Positions 18,214 through 26,855 are shown, numbered from the stretch's first letter. The stretch is DNA of 40,931 bases from Pelagibacterales bacterium SAG-MED13 (GCA_014654165.1 JACWDK010000010.1:1-40931); one strand, 5' to 3'. Program-made: numbers and translations. The notes: generated by a model from the letters alone, not told the origin.

Positions 18214-19131
18214 ATGAAAAAAAAAATAATTATTGGTTCGAGAGCAAGCAAGTTAGCCCTAATCTACGCTCAAATTGCTAAAGACGAGATTATTCGTAAT
18301 ACAAACTTAAGTAGTGATGATATTTTAATTAAAAAGATTATTACTCAGGGAGATCAAGTTCAAAATATGAGATTATCTGAAGTAGGAGGCAAAGGGTTGT
18401 TTTCTTCTAAAATAGAAAAAGAACTTCAAGATAAAAAAATTGATGTAGCAGTTCACGCTCTAAAAGACCTACCAGCAATTGAAACTAATGGATTAATAAC
18501 AGATATTTTTTTAGAGCGAAATGATCCAAGAGAAATTTTAATAACTGCTAATAATAAAAAATTAAAAGAACTAAAGCAAAATTCAATAATTGGAACCTCT
18601 TCATACCGAAGGGAATTTCAAGTTAAAAAAATTAGACAAGATGTTCAATGTGAACTTATAAGGGGAAATGTAGATACTAGAATTAAAAAACTTAATGATA
18701 AATTATATGATGCTATAATCTTATCTTATGCAGGAATAAAATCTTTAAACATGAGTGAACAGATTTCAGAAATATTCTCTGTTAGTGATATAATTCCAAG
18801 TGTTGGACAAGGAATAATTTCCTTACAATGCCGTGAAAATGATAATGAGATATTTTCATTATTAAAAAAAATAAATCACAAAGAGACTTATCAAAGGGCA
18901 ATTGCGGAAAGAAATGTCTTAAAAGTTTTAGAGGGAGATTGTAATACAGCTATTGGCGCTCACGCTTCAATCGAAAGAAATAAAATTATTTTAGAGGCAG
19001 AACTTTTTTCTTTAGATGGTACGAAAAGATTTTATGAAAAAAAGGTTTCTGAAATAGAAAATGCTAATAAACTTGGTGAAGAAGTAGGGGAAATATTAAA
19101 ACTTAAATCTAATAATACTTATAAAAAATAA
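18214..19131 (+). CDS. hemC: Hydroxymethylbilane synthase (porphobilinogen deaminase)
   Basis: Condenses four porphobilinogen molecules into hydroxymethylbilane in heme synthesis. The 305-residue protein shows IIGSRASKLALIYAQ, VAVHALKDLP, RGNVDTRIKKL and the dipyrromethane-cofactor cysteine in LEGDCNTAIGAHA (about residue 241). It leads a series of tightly spaced plus-strand genes, and hemD follows after one base. Confidence 0.97.
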   Translation: MKKKIIIGSRASKLALIYAQIAKDEIIRNTNLSSDDILIKKIITQGDQVQNMRLSEVGGKGLFSSKIEKELQDKKIDVAVHALKDLPAIETNGLITDIFLERNDPREILITANNKKLKELKQNSIIGTSSYRREFQVKKIRQDVQCELIRGNVDTRIKKLNDKLYDAIILSYAGIKSLNMSEQISEIFSVSDIIPSVGQGIISLQCRENDNEIFSLLKKINHKETYQRAIAERNVLKVLEGDCNTAIGAHASIERNKIILEAELFSLDGTKRFYEKKVSEIENANKLGEEVGEILKLKSNNTYKK

Positions 19132-19132
19132 T

Positions 19133-19831
19133 ATGCATATTTTATTGACTAGACCATTAGAAGATTGCTATGAGATGATTTTAAAATTTCAATCTTTAGG
19201 TCACAGAGTTTCGCATCTTCCCCTGTTGAAAGTTGATAAAGTTGATTATCAAAAAATAAATTTTTCAGATTTTAGTGGAATTATTTTTACTAGCGCTAAT
19301 GCTATAAAATTTTTAGATATCAAACTAATTGATAGAAATCTTTTATGTTTTTGCGTGGGTAACGCTACAGAAAAAAAAGCTAGAAGCTTAGGTTTTCAAA
19401 ATGTAATTGCGGCTGAAGGAAATGTTGAAAATTTAAAAGAGTTAATCATACAAAATTTTAATTCAAAAGGGGGCAAGCTAATCTATATAAGTGGTGAGAC
19501 AACTACTATTGATCTAGATAAACAATTATTCAAAGAAGGATATGATATAAAAAGAGTTATAAACTACCAAACAAATTATAATGAGAAATTTGATGAGAAT
19601 TTTATAATGGAATTAAGTCAAAAAACACCAGATATAGTCTATATTTATTCGCAAAATAGCGCCCAAAGTTTTTTAAACTTCATCAAAGTTTGCAAATTAG
19701 AGAATTTCTGGATGAATACTAATTTAATGTGTATTAGTGAAAAAACCTCATCAATACTGAATGAAATTAAGTGGAAAAAGATTTTTCTTTTTAATCCTGG
19801 AGAAGAAGAGTTTTTGTTATATAAAATTTAG
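19133..19831 (+). CDS. hemD: Uroporphyrinogen-III synthase
   Basis: Cyclises hydroxymethylbilane with inversion of ring D. HemD is poorly conserved; support comes from ILLTRPLEDC at the N-terminus, IIFTSANAIKFL near residue 42, FCVGNATEKKARSLGF, LIYISGE and YIYSQNSAQSF, all family-typical. The position immediately after hemC agrees. It is 232 residues with normal length. The following channel gene starts 2 nt after its stop. Confidence 0.92.
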   Translation: MHILLTRPLEDCYEMILKFQSLGHRVSHLPLLKVDKVDYQKINFSDFSGIIFTSANAIKFLDIKLIDRNLLCFCVGNATEKKARSLGFQNVIAAEGNVENLKELIIQNFNSKGGKLIYISGETTTIDLDKQLFKEGYDIKRVINYQTNYNEKFDENFIMELSQKTPDIVYIYSQNSAQSFLNFIKVCKLENFWMNTNLMCISEKTSSILNEIKWKKIFLFNPGEEEFLLYKI

Positions 19832-19833
19832 AT

Positions 19834-20919
19834 ATGGAAATAATAAATAACTTTTCTGAAATATTCTTATCTGTATGGAATAAAGGAATCCTAGGTGTTG
19901 ATATTTTTCAAATATTAATTGGCATAGGGATATTTTTAATTTTTCTGATTTTTAGAGGACTTATTAGTAAACTTATAATTAAGAAATTAGAAATTATTTC
20001 AAAAAGGACTACTAATAAACTAGACGACACATTTGTTTCTTCTCTAACTGGACCTGCAAGATTTTTACCTATTGTAATAGGTTTTTTTATAGCAAGCTAT
20101 TATATGACATTTTCTATTGAGGGAAGAGAGGTAGTAGATACCATTAACAGAACTTTAATTACCATTTTAATTTTTTGGGTTATTCATCAAATTATTGAGC
20201 CTGTTTCATATATTTTAAGTGGCCTTGATAAAATTTTAACAAGAGAATTAATTGGATGGATTATTAAATCTTTAAAGATATTAATATTCATATTAGGCCT
20301 TGCTGCAGTTTTAGAATTATGGGGAATAAAAATAGGACCAATAATTGCTGGATTGGGTTTATTTGGTGTAGCTGTAGCATTAGGTGCACAAGATTTATTT
20401 AAAAATTTAATTTCAGGAATTTTAGTGCTTGTTGAAAAAAGATTTAAAATTGGCGACTGGATTTTAGTTGATGGAATTATTGAAGGTATAGTTGAAAAGA
20501 TTGGTTTTCGATCAACGACTATAAGAAAATTTGATAAATCTTTAGCGATTATCCCCAATTTTCAGTTTGCTGAAAACGCTGTTGTTAATGTTAGCGAAAC
20601 CTCTAATTGGTTAATAAGTTGGATCATAACTCTTCAATATGACACAACTGTTGATCAATTAAAAACTATTAGAGACCAGATTGAAAATCATATCAAGAAA
20701 AGTGAAGATTTTAATATAAATATAGGAATTGCCGTAAGAGTTGATAAATTTTCTGATAGTTCGATAGATATGTATGTACGTTGTTTTACGAAGACAAACA
20801 GTTGGAATGATTGGCTTTCAGTAAAAGAAAAATTGGCAATTGCAATAAAGGAGATTGTGGAAAGCAATAAAGCCTCTTTCGCTTTTCCTAGTTCCTCAAT
20901 TTATATTGAAAAAAAATGA
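19834..20919 (+). CDS. MscS-family mechanosensitive channel
   Basis: A 361-residue inner-membrane channel that releases solutes on hypo-osmotic shock. The N-terminal part has about four or five membrane segments. The conserved pore-helix and beta-domain junction reads GLFGVAVALGAQDLFKNLISG, followed by EKRFKIGDWILVDGIIEGIVE and IRKFDKSLAIIPN. The alpha/beta cytosolic domain completes the C-terminus. It sits inside the heme-synthesis transcript, as adjacent compact-genome genes often do, without an obvious functional link. Confidence 0.93.
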   Translation: MEIINNFSEIFLSVWNKGILGVDIFQILIGIGIFLIFLIFRGLISKLIIKKLEIISKRTTNKLDDTFVSSLTGPARFLPIVIGFFIASYYMTFSIEGREVVDTINRTLITILIFWVIHQIIEPVSYILSGLDKILTRELIGWIIKSLKILIFILGLAAVLELWGIKIGPIIAGLGLFGVAVALGAQDLFKNLISGILVLVEKRFKIGDWILVDGIIEGIVEKIGFRSTTIRKFDKSLAIIPNFQFAENAVVNVSETSNWLISWIITLQYDTTVDQLKTIRDQIENHIKKSEDFNINIGIAVRVDKFSDSSIDMYVRCFTKTNSWNDWLSVKEKLAIAIKEIVESNKASFAFPSSSIYIEKK

Positions 20920-21206
20920 TAGCTATTTTTTATTTGGTTCTACAAATATTAAAACTTTATTCCTATGTGGTAATAGTAAATGTCGTTATTAGTTGGTTAA
21001 TAGCTTTTAATATTTTGAATACTCAAAATAGATTTGTTTATTCTATTTTAGAACTAAGTTATCGTTTAACAGATCCAATATTAAATAAAATTAGGCGCTT
21101 TTTACCTAATTTGGGTTCTTTAGATATATCACCTATAATTTTACTTTTATTGATTTGGTTTATAGAAATGTGTATGAAACTCTACATCGCACCAATGATA
21201 TTTTAA
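20916..21206 (+). CDS. YggT-family membrane protein
   Basis: A 96-residue protein with the classic YggT layout of two membrane segments flanking an amphipathic motif. The first is LKLYSYVVIVNVVISWLIAF, then SYRLTDPILNKIRRFLPN, then DISPIILLLLIWFIEM. The ATG overlaps the MscS stop (ATGA). Function is not established in general. Placement beside a mechanosensitive channel is suggestive, since YggT homologues have been connected with osmotic tolerance; this link is an inference. Confidence 0.9.
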   Translation: MIAIFYLVLQILKLYSYVVIVNVVISWLIAFNILNTQNRFVYSILELSYRLTDPILNKIRRFLPNLGSLDISPIILLLLIWFIEMCMKLYIAPMIF

Positions 21207-21210
21207 ATTT

Positions 21211-22056
21211 ATGATTTTAATAGATGGAAAAAAAGTAGCAGCAGATCTGAGAGAAGAACTTAAAAAAGAAGTCTCTGCATTAAAAGCAAAACACAACAAA
21301 GTTCCGTGTTTAACAGTTATTTTAATTGGTGACTTAACCCCAAGCCAAATCTATGTTCGAAACAAAGAAAAATCTGCTAATGAGGTTGGATTAAAGTCAG
21401 ATGTAATCAAATATCCAGATTCAGTGAAAGAAAAAGTAATTTTAGAGAAAATCGAGGAATTAAATTTGGATAAATCAGTTTCAGGAATCTTGGTGCAATT
21501 ACCACTACCAAAACATATAGATAAACAAAAAATAATTGAAGCGATAGATCCTTCCAAAGATGTTGATGGTTTCCATCCAATAAATGTTGGAAATCTTTCT
21601 TCGGGTTATGAAAGCTCAGTACCTTGTACACCTTTAGGGTGTTATTTATTAATTAAAAAGATTGAACCAAACCTTAGTGGAAAAAAAGCTGTAATAGTTG
21701 GAAGATCTAACTTAAATGGTAAACCAATGACACAACTTCTTTTAAAAGAAAATTGTACGGTTACAATTACGCACTCTAAGACAAAAGATTTAAAAGCAGA
21801 ATGTTTAGAAGCAGATATTATTGTTGCCGCAGTTGGTATTCCAGAACTTGTTAAGGGCGATTGGGTTAAAAAAGATTCGATAGTAATTGATGTTGGTATA
21901 AATAAGACTGATAAAGGAATAGTGGGCGATGTAGCATTTGATGAAGTTTCAAAAAATGCAAAAGCTTTAACACCTGTTCCAGGAGGAGTAGGCCCAATGA
22001 CAATTGCTTGTTTACTTAAAAATACAATAGACTGTTTCAAAAGATCGCAAATTTAA
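21211..22056 (+). CDS. folD: FolD, methylenetetrahydrofolate dehydrogenase/cyclohydrolase
   Basis: Bifunctional cytosolic enzyme converting 5,10-methylene-THF to 10-formyl-THF using NADP. The 281-residue protein carries the active-site stretch YVRNKEKSANEVGL with its catalytic Lys, VQLPLPKHI, DVDGFHPINVGNL, VIVGRSNLNGKPM for the cofactor, and the C-terminal TPVPGGVGPMTIACLL. The 10-formyl-THF product feeds PurH. In SAR11-type oligotrophs one-carbon oxidation is prominent, but that is background rather than something seen here. Confidence 0.97.
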   Translation: MILIDGKKVAADLREELKKEVSALKAKHNKVPCLTVILIGDLTPSQIYVRNKEKSANEVGLKSDVIKYPDSVKEKVILEKIEELNLDKSVSGILVQLPLPKHIDKQKIIEAIDPSKDVDGFHPINVGNLSSGYESSVPCTPLGCYLLIKKIEPNLSGKKAVIVGRSNLNGKPMTQLLLKENCTVTITHSKTKDLKAECLEADIIVAAVGIPELVKGDWVKKDSIVIDVGINKTDKGIVGDVAFDEVSKNAKALTPVPGGVGPMTIACLLKNTIDCFKRSQI

Positions 22057-22093
22057 TAATTAGAACAATTATTTTTTTTTGATAAAGTGGGTT

Positions 22094-22297
22094 ATGAAAA
22101 AACCAAAATATCCATATAGGATAGCTATTCTTATGGCTATTCTTACAATTCCACCAATTGGTGCGACTCAATTAGGTTGGTACTTGTATGATATACAGAC
22201 CGGATTTGATTATGGTATGATTGTAGGAACATTTTCAGTAATATACGCTGCATGGTTAATGTATGAAAAAGATTGGAGAGAAGAAGATGAGGATTAG
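22094..22297 (+). CDS. Small membrane protein of unknown function
   Basis: A 67-residue protein with two hydrophobic segments (about 10-27 and 38-54) and an acidic tail KDWREEDED. A longer frame from a TTG at 22079 would add 5 residues; the ATG at 22094 is the better start. I do not recognise the family. It is followed after 3 nt by the SHOCT-domain gene, so the two small membrane proteins are probably co-expressed downstream of folD. Confidence 0.75.
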   Translation: MKKPKYPYRIAILMAILTIPPIGATQLGWYLYDIQTGFDYGMIVGTFSVIYAAWLMYEKDWREEDED

Positions 22298-22300
22298 AAT

Positions 22301-22567
22301 ATGGAAAAAATAATTTTTTTTGGTTTAATAATACCTATTTTGATATTTGTAGTTTATTTGGGAGGTAGAGCTATTATGACTGGTTTTAGTGCGAAAAGCT
22401 CAAATAAATTAAATTTGGAAGATGAAAACAATGAGAAAGAACAAAATTCTTTTAATAATCCCGAACATTTAAGTAGCGAACTGAATAAATTAAATGAACT
22501 TGTGAAAAGTGGTGTCCTAACCCAAGAGGAATTTGAAAAAGCCAAAAAGAAACTTTTAGATAACTAA
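22301..22567 (+). CDS. Small membrane protein with C-terminal SHOCT domain
   Basis: An 88-residue protein. One N-terminal membrane segment (about residues 5-25) and a polar linker lead to a C-terminal SHOCT motif: LNKLNELVKSGVLTQEEFEK then AKKKLL. SHOCT is a short oligomerisation-type helix pair at the C-termini of many membrane proteins; it does not reveal a specific function. The stop overlaps the stop of the convergent sugar-dehydrogenase-like gene by 4 nt. Confidence 0.85.
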   Translation: MEKIIFFGLIIPILIFVVYLGGRAIMTGFSAKSSNKLNLEDENNEKEQNSFNNPEHLSSELNKLNELVKSGVLTQEEFEKAKKKLLDN

Positions 22568-23628
22568 TTTTTTTCCATTACCCAAAGATTATCTCCAGCC
22601 AAAAGATAAATTTTTCCATTGATTGGATGAACTTGTATATCTCTTATTCTTCCAATTTTGTCCTTAAAAATTATCTCCTCCTTAACATTTGATTTATCAT
22701 CAAATATTAATTTTCTTAATGATTTATCCTTAAGAGACGTAATTAAAGCGTGGCTGTTCCATTCCTTAAACTCATCACCTTTATAAATAGTAATTGCACT
22801 AGTAGCGATAGAAGGTACCCAGTATTGAATTGCTTTAGTAAAGCCTGGTTTCCATTTAGGTCCAATTTTAGTTCCAGTATAATTTTTTCCTCCCCAGCCT
22901 AATATTTTCCAACCATAGTTTTCACCTTTTTTTACTTCTCCAAACCAGTCACCTCCTTTTGCACCATGGTTGCTCATATAAATCTTTCCGTCAAAAGGTG
23001 ATAAAGATAAGCCTTGGGGGTTTCGAATTCCAATTTGATAAATTTCAGGAAGCCAGTTTGGATTACCTTTAAACTTAGGATTGTCATTAGGAATACTTCC
23101 ATCTAAATGAATTCTTATAATGCTCCCTGGGTGATTTGTAGGGTCTTGTGCAATCATACCTTGTCCTCTTTCTCCAGCTGATGCAAAAAGGTAATTATCT
23201 TTAATTACTAATCTTGAACCAAAATGATAACCTGAGTCAATCGGAGGTTCAGCCTGAAAAATGTTTTCAAAGTTTAGTTTAATTTTATCAAATTTTGCTT
23301 TTGCAATTGAAGTACTTGACTTCCAATTACCTCTATTTTCGGAATAGGAAATATAAACAAAATTATCTTTAAATAAAATATCTAATAATCCTCCTTGGCC
23401 ATAATCTAAAAAATTTAAATTGTGATCAACTTCAGAAATTTTATTGGATTTAATATTTACAATTTTTATTTTTCCACTTTTCTCTGTAATTATTAATTCA
23501 TTTTCATTCAAGAATGACGAACCCCATGGTCCATCAAGTTTTGTTAATTTTTTAAAACTATAATCTTGAGAAAAAGATTTTGAGGTAAAAAAAAAAGTTA
23601 ATAATGTTAAAAATAAAACTTTTTTCAC
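22564..23628 (-). CDS. Exported glucose/sorbosone dehydrogenase-like beta-propeller (PQQ-type)
   Basis: A secreted soluble aldose-dehydrogenase-like protein of about 354 residues. A signal peptide of about 20 residues (KKVLFLTLLTFFFTSKSFSQ) precedes the beta-propeller. Family motifs include GPWGSSFLNENELIITEKSGKI, YGQGGLLDILF, NPQGLSLSPFDGKIYMSNHG, GENYGWKILGWGG and GKIYLLAGDNLW. Characterised relatives oxidise sugars with PQQ in the periplasm; the substrate is not evident. I favour the GTG at 23628, one base after the dehydrogenase stop. The ATG at 23655 is the alternative and would add 9 residues. Confidence 0.85.
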   Translation of the reverse strand: MKKVLFLTLLTFFFTSKSFSQDYSFKKLTKLDGPWGSSFLNENELIITEKSGKIKIVNIKSNKISEVDHNLNFLDYGQGGLLDILFKDNFVYISYSENRGNWKSSTSIAKAKFDKIKLNFENIFQAEPPIDSGYHFGSRLVIKDNYLFASAGERGQGMIAQDPTNHPGSIIRIHLDGSIPNDNPKFKGNPNWLPEIYQIGIRNPQGLSLSPFDGKIYMSNHGAKGGDWFGEVKKGENYGWKILGWGGKNYTGTKIGPKWKPGFTKAIQYWVPSIATSAITIYKGDEFKEWNSHALITSLKDKSLRKLIFDDKSNVKEEIIFKDKIGRIRDIQVHPINGKIYLLAGDNLWVMEKN

Positions 23629-23629
23629 T

Positions 23630-24340
23630 TTAAGAAAGTTTGGATCTTCCACCATCTACTGCAATTATTTGTCCTGTGACCCAAGAACTATCTTCAGTAA
23701 TAAGAAACTTTGCTAGTGAAGCAGAATCTTTTCCTTCACCCAATCTTTTAAGAGGATGAGCTTTTGCTATTCCATCGGCTAAAGCTTTATTTTTTAACAT
23801 TGGTTCAGCAATTTTAGAATTTGTCAGACTAGGAGCTATACAGTTAACTCTGATGTTTGGTGCAAATTCAGCTGCTAAAGAAACAGTCAACCCTTCAACT
23901 GCAGCTTTTGTAGAAGCGATTATAGAATGATTAGTAAATCCTCTTTGAGCAGCGACTGTAGAAAATAAAACTACTGATCCTTTATTTTTTTTTAAACTTT
24001 CTTGGTATCCTTTTATAGACTCAACTGCAGAATAAAGATTTAGTTTCATACATTTGTTTAAATCTTGCTCTGTAACCATTCTTAAAGGTTTTAAATCAAT
24101 TGAACCTACACAGTAAGCAATCCCTTTTGTTTCTGGTATATCATTTTTAACTTTATCAATAAATCCTTCCTCCAAAACATCAGCCACAGTAGATGTACAT
24201 CCTAGTTTGTCAGAAATATTTTTAAGCTCAGCTTCATTTCTTGCAACTAAATGAACGCTATTTCCTGAACCTACTAACTGTTCTGCTAAACTTGATCCGA
24301 TTGAACCTGTCGCACCAAAAACAATATATTTTTCTGACAT
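23630..24340 (-). CDS. Short-chain dehydrogenase/reductase-like protein lacking the catalytic Tyr
   Basis: A 236-residue Rossmann-fold protein. The N-terminal cofactor motif GATGSIGSSLAEQL, CVGSIDL, VRVNCIAP-like IRVNCIAPSLTNSK and the C-terminal VTGQIIAVDGGRSKL are SDR hallmarks. In the usual YxxxK active-site motif the lysine is K145, but the Tyr position is I141 (HSIIASTK). This may be a divergent SDR group with altered or lost oxidoreductase activity. It is divergent from the cryptochrome gene across only 27 nt, and the sugar-dehydrogenase-like gene follows. Confidence 0.88.
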   Translation of the reverse strand: MSEKYIVFGATGSIGSSLAEQLVGSGNSVHLVARNEAELKNISDKLGCTSTVADVLEEGFIDKVKNDIPETKGIAYCVGSIDLKPLRMVTEQDLNKCMKLNLYSAVESIKGYQESLKKNKGSVVLFSTVAAQRGFTNHSIIASTKAAVEGLTVSLAAEFAPNIRVNCIAPSLTNSKIAEPMLKNKALADGIAKAHPLKRLGEGKDSASLAKFLITEDSSWVTGQIIAVDGGRSKLS

Positions 24341-24367
24341 AAAAAATTTTATTAGTTATATTTAATT

Positions 24368-25858
24368 ATGAAGTTATTTTTTATACTTGGTAATCAATTA
24401 TTTCCATCAAAATACCTCGACCGCTTCAAAAAAGACCATATATTCTTTATGGCAGAAGACAATGGTTTATGTACTTATGAAAAACATCATAAACAGAAAA
24501 TACTATTATTCTTGTCTTCTATGCGATCTTATGCAGACAAACTCAAAAAGAATAAATTTAAATTAGAGTATACAAAAATTGAAGATAAAGAATTTAAGGA
24601 TGATTATCTTAAAAAATTAAAAAAAACTATTAATTCAAAAAAAATTAAAGAGATTTCTAGTTTTGAAATAGAAGATAAGTTTTTTGAAAAAAAGATTTCT
24701 CAATTCTTAAAAAAAGAAAAAATTAATTGGAATATTATTCAAACTCCTATGTTTTTAAACTCAAGAGGTGAATTCAAAAATTACTTAGGAAAATCAAAAA
24801 AACCCTTTATGGCAACGTTTTACAAAGAGGTTCGAAAAAAATCAGGAATATTGATGGGGGCTGATGGAAATCCAATCGGCGGAAAGTGGAGCTTTGATGA
24901 GGACAATAGAAATAAATTACCAAAAGATATTTCAATACCAAAATTTCCTAAAATTAATGAAACTAATCATACAAAAAAATTAAAGCCTATCGTAGAAAAA
25001 TTATTTAAAGATCATCCAGGTAGTACGGATAATTTTTGGTTAGCAACAGAATTTGATGACGTGGTTAAATTACTAAATTTTTTTATAAAAGAAAAATCAA
25101 ATTTGTTTGGTGATTATGAAGACGCAGTAAATCAAAAAGACAATATTTTATTTCATAGTGCTTTAAGCCCCTATATCAATTTAGGTTTAATAACTCCTGA
25201 ATTTATTATTCAAAAAGTTTTAGATTTTCATAAAAAAAACAAAATAAGAATGAATTCGTTAGAAGGTTATATCCGTCAGGTAATTGGTTGGAGAGAGTTT
25301 ATGCGTGGAATTTATCAATCTTACTCAGAAGAAATGGAAACAAGAAACTTTTTTAAACAAAATAGAAAAATGAAAAAGACCTGGTATGATGGAACGACAG
25401 GTTTACCTCCATTAGACTATGCTATCAAGAATGCATTAAATAATGGTTGGTCTCATCACATTGAAAGATTAATGATTTTATCGAACATTATGAACCTTTG
25501 TGAGATTAAACCAAATGTAGTTTATAAATGGTTTATGGAAATGTTCGTAGATTCTTCAGACTGGGTGATGGTACCAAATGTTTATGGTATGGGATTATTC
25601 AGTGATGGTGGAATATTTGCAACTAAACCTTATATCTGTGGGTCTGCTTATTTTATGAAAATGATGGATTTTAAAAAAGGAGAGTGGTGCAATACAATGG
25701 ATGGTCTTTATTGGAGATTTATAGATCGGAATAGAAAATTTTTTTTAACTAATCCCAGACTGTCAATGATGGTAAGAATTTTTGATAAAATGAAAACAGA
25801 TAGAAAGAAATTAATTTTATCTGAAGCTGACAAATTTATTAAACAAAATACAATTTAA
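24368..25858 (+). CDS. Cryptochrome/(6-4) photolyase-related protein (FeS-BCP/PhrB-like)
   Basis: Flavoprotein of the bacterial (6-4) photolyase/cryptochrome B group, 496 residues. The N-terminal antenna-type domain starts [12 protein letters not shown] and continues [19 protein letters not shown]. The C-terminal FAD domain includes [51 protein letters not shown] and a late [10 protein letters not shown]. In PhrB four cysteines bind a 4Fe-4S cluster, including a CxxC. Here only C378, C424 and C441 lie in that part and no CxxC is present, so the cluster may be absent or changed. The DUF2256 gene follows with TAATG overlap. Confidence 0.9.
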   Translation: MKLFFILGNQLFPSKYLDRFKKDHIFFMAEDNGLCTYEKHHKQKILLFLSSMRSYADKLKKNKFKLEYTKIEDKEFKDDYLKKLKKTINSKKIKEISSFEIEDKFFEKKISQFLKKEKINWNIIQTPMFLNSRGEFKNYLGKSKKPFMATFYKEVRKKSGILMGADGNPIGGKWSFDEDNRNKLPKDISIPKFPKINETNHTKKLKPIVEKLFKDHPGSTDNFWLATEFDDVVKLLNFFIKEKSNLFGDYEDAVNQKDNILFHSALSPYINLGLITPEFIIQKVLDFHKKNKIRMNSLEGYIRQVIGWREFMRGIYQSYSEEMETRNFFKQNRKMKKTWYDGTTGLPPLDYAIKNALNNGWSHHIERLMILSNIMNLCEIKPNVVYKWFMEMFVDSSDWVMVPNVYGMGLFSDGGIFATKPYICGSAYFMKMMDFKKGEWCNTMDGLYWRFIDRNRKFFLTNPRLSMMVRIFDKMKTDRKKLILSEADKFIKQNTI

Positions 25859-25986
25859 TGAGAAAAGAAAATTTACCATCTAAAACCTGCCCAGTTTGTA
25901 AAAGACCTTTTACTTGGAGAAAAAAATGGAAGCTAAATTGGGATAGAGTAAAATATTGTTCAAAGAAGTGTTCTAAGCTAAGTTAA
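25858..25986 (+). CDS. DUF2256-like zinc-ribbon microprotein
   Basis: A 42-residue gene that I translated by hand. It begins at the ATG overlapping the photolyase stop (TAATG). The protein reads [14 protein letters not shown] then [13 protein letters not shown], with four cysteines at residues 11, 14, 34 and 38 arranged CxxC...CxxxC. The CPxCxRPFxWRKKW pattern is what I know of DUF2256. Members of that family lie beside or fused to cryptochrome/photolyase genes, and this context agrees. Zinc or another metal as the ligand is inferred from the cysteine spacing; the function is unknown. Confidence 0.88.
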   Translation: MRKENLPSKTCPVCKRPFTWRKKWKLNWDRVKYCSKKCSKLS

Positions 25987-25991
25987 ACTTA

Positions 25992-26711
25992 GTGAATATA
26001 ATTGTATTACAGCATATTAAAATTGAAGACCCTGGTTACATCAAAGATTTAATGTTGGCAGATGGATTTAACTTAACTACCATTGAGCTCGATGAAGGTG
26101 AAAAAATACCAGATGATTTAAGTAAGTTTGATGGAATGTTTTGTATGGGCGGTCCAATGGATACTTATATGGAAAAAGAATATCCATGGTTAATAGAAGA
26201 AAAAAGAAGAATCAAGGAATTTGTTGAAGATTTAAAAAAACCATATTTAGGTTTTTGTTTGGGTTGTCAACTATTAGGTGAAGTAGTGGGTGGTAAAGTT
26301 GTTAAATCGAATCCTGCTGAAATTGGTATTATGGATATAACTTTTACTAATCACAAGAAAGAAGACAATTTGTTTTCAAAATTTCCGAATAATATAAAAA
26401 GTTTACAGTGGCATTCTTACGAAGTTCAAGGCATTGAAAACAATCCTGAAATAACTTTGTTAGCTTCATCCCCAGTTACCAAATACCAAATTTTTAAATA
26501 TCAAAACCATGCTTACGGTATTCAATTTCATATAGAAATTAAAGAAACGACAGTAAATGAGTGGGGATGTGTACCAGAGTACAAGAAGGCCCTTGAAGAT
26601 CAGCTTGGAGAAGGAGCCTTAGAAAAATTCAATGAAGCTGCTAAAAATAATATGAAAAACATGAATATTTACTCAAAAACTTTATACGATAATTTCAAGA
26701 AACTTTTATGA
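25992..26711 (+). CDS. Class I glutamine amidotransferase-like protein
   Basis: A 239-residue stand-alone type-1 GATase of the GuaA-N-like kind. The oxyanion and nucleophile motif is LGFCLGCQLLGE, with Cys at about residue 93. The other triad members lie in YGIQFHIEIKE (His and Glu). Start is a GTG 5 nt after the DUF2256 stop, and MNIIVLQHIKIEDPG is typical of this family. Such proteins often have unclear targets, transferring amide nitrogen or hydrolysing gamma-glutamyl compounds. No synthetase partner is adjacent. It is in a series with the photolyase and the ArfA-like gene. Confidence 0.9.
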   Translation: MNIIVLQHIKIEDPGYIKDLMLADGFNLTTIELDEGEKIPDDLSKFDGMFCMGGPMDTYMEKEYPWLIEEKRRIKEFVEDLKKPYLGFCLGCQLLGEVVGGKVVKSNPAEIGIMDITFTNHKKEDNLFSKFPNNIKSLQWHSYEVQGIENNPEITLLASSPVTKYQIFKYQNHAYGIQFHIEIKETTVNEWGCVPEYKKALEDQLGEGALEKFNEAAKNNMKNMNIYSKTLYDNFKKLL

Positions 26712-26845
26712 TTAGGAAACAAAAAAAATTAAGAAAGAAAAATCCATTAGCAAAATTATTAAGATCACCAATATTAAGAAACAAAATCGTAAAAAATAAG
26801 AAAAAAGTTTATAATAGAAAAAGTTTCAAACTAGAAAATGAATGA
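26708..26845 (+). CDS. ArfA-like ribosome-rescue microprotein (putative)
   Basis: A 45-residue, very basic protein that I translated by hand. The ATG overlaps the amidotransferase stop (ATGA). Residues 17-38 contain LLRSPILRNKIVKNKKK then YNRK. This follows the ArfA pattern recalled from E. coli: LLHDPLFRQRVEKNKKGKG then SYMRK, with shared LL, P, R, KNKK, Y and RK. ArfA recruits RF2 to ribosomes stalled on non-stop mRNA. The protein here is shorter than E. coli ArfA (72 residues) and ends soon after the core. No hairpin like the RNase III site of E. coli arfA is visible. The assignment is from motif memory only. Confidence 0.55.
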   Translation: MIRKQKKLRKKNPLAKLLRSPILRNKIVKNKKKVYNRKSFKLENE

Positions 26846-26855
26846 AAATTAAATC

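Noticed and set aside
20187..20558. Minus-strand open frame opposite the MscS gene
   Set aside because: Antisense to a well-supported channel gene, with no motif or start signal of its own.
21351..22040. Several minus-strand open frames opposite folD
   Set aside because: They are mutually overlapping and antisense to a complete folD; none resembles a known family.
26820..26845. RNase III-type hairpin at the end of the ArfA-like gene
   Set aside because: Only AGTTTcAAACT is self-complementary, with a 1-nt loop, which cannot form a stable hairpin.
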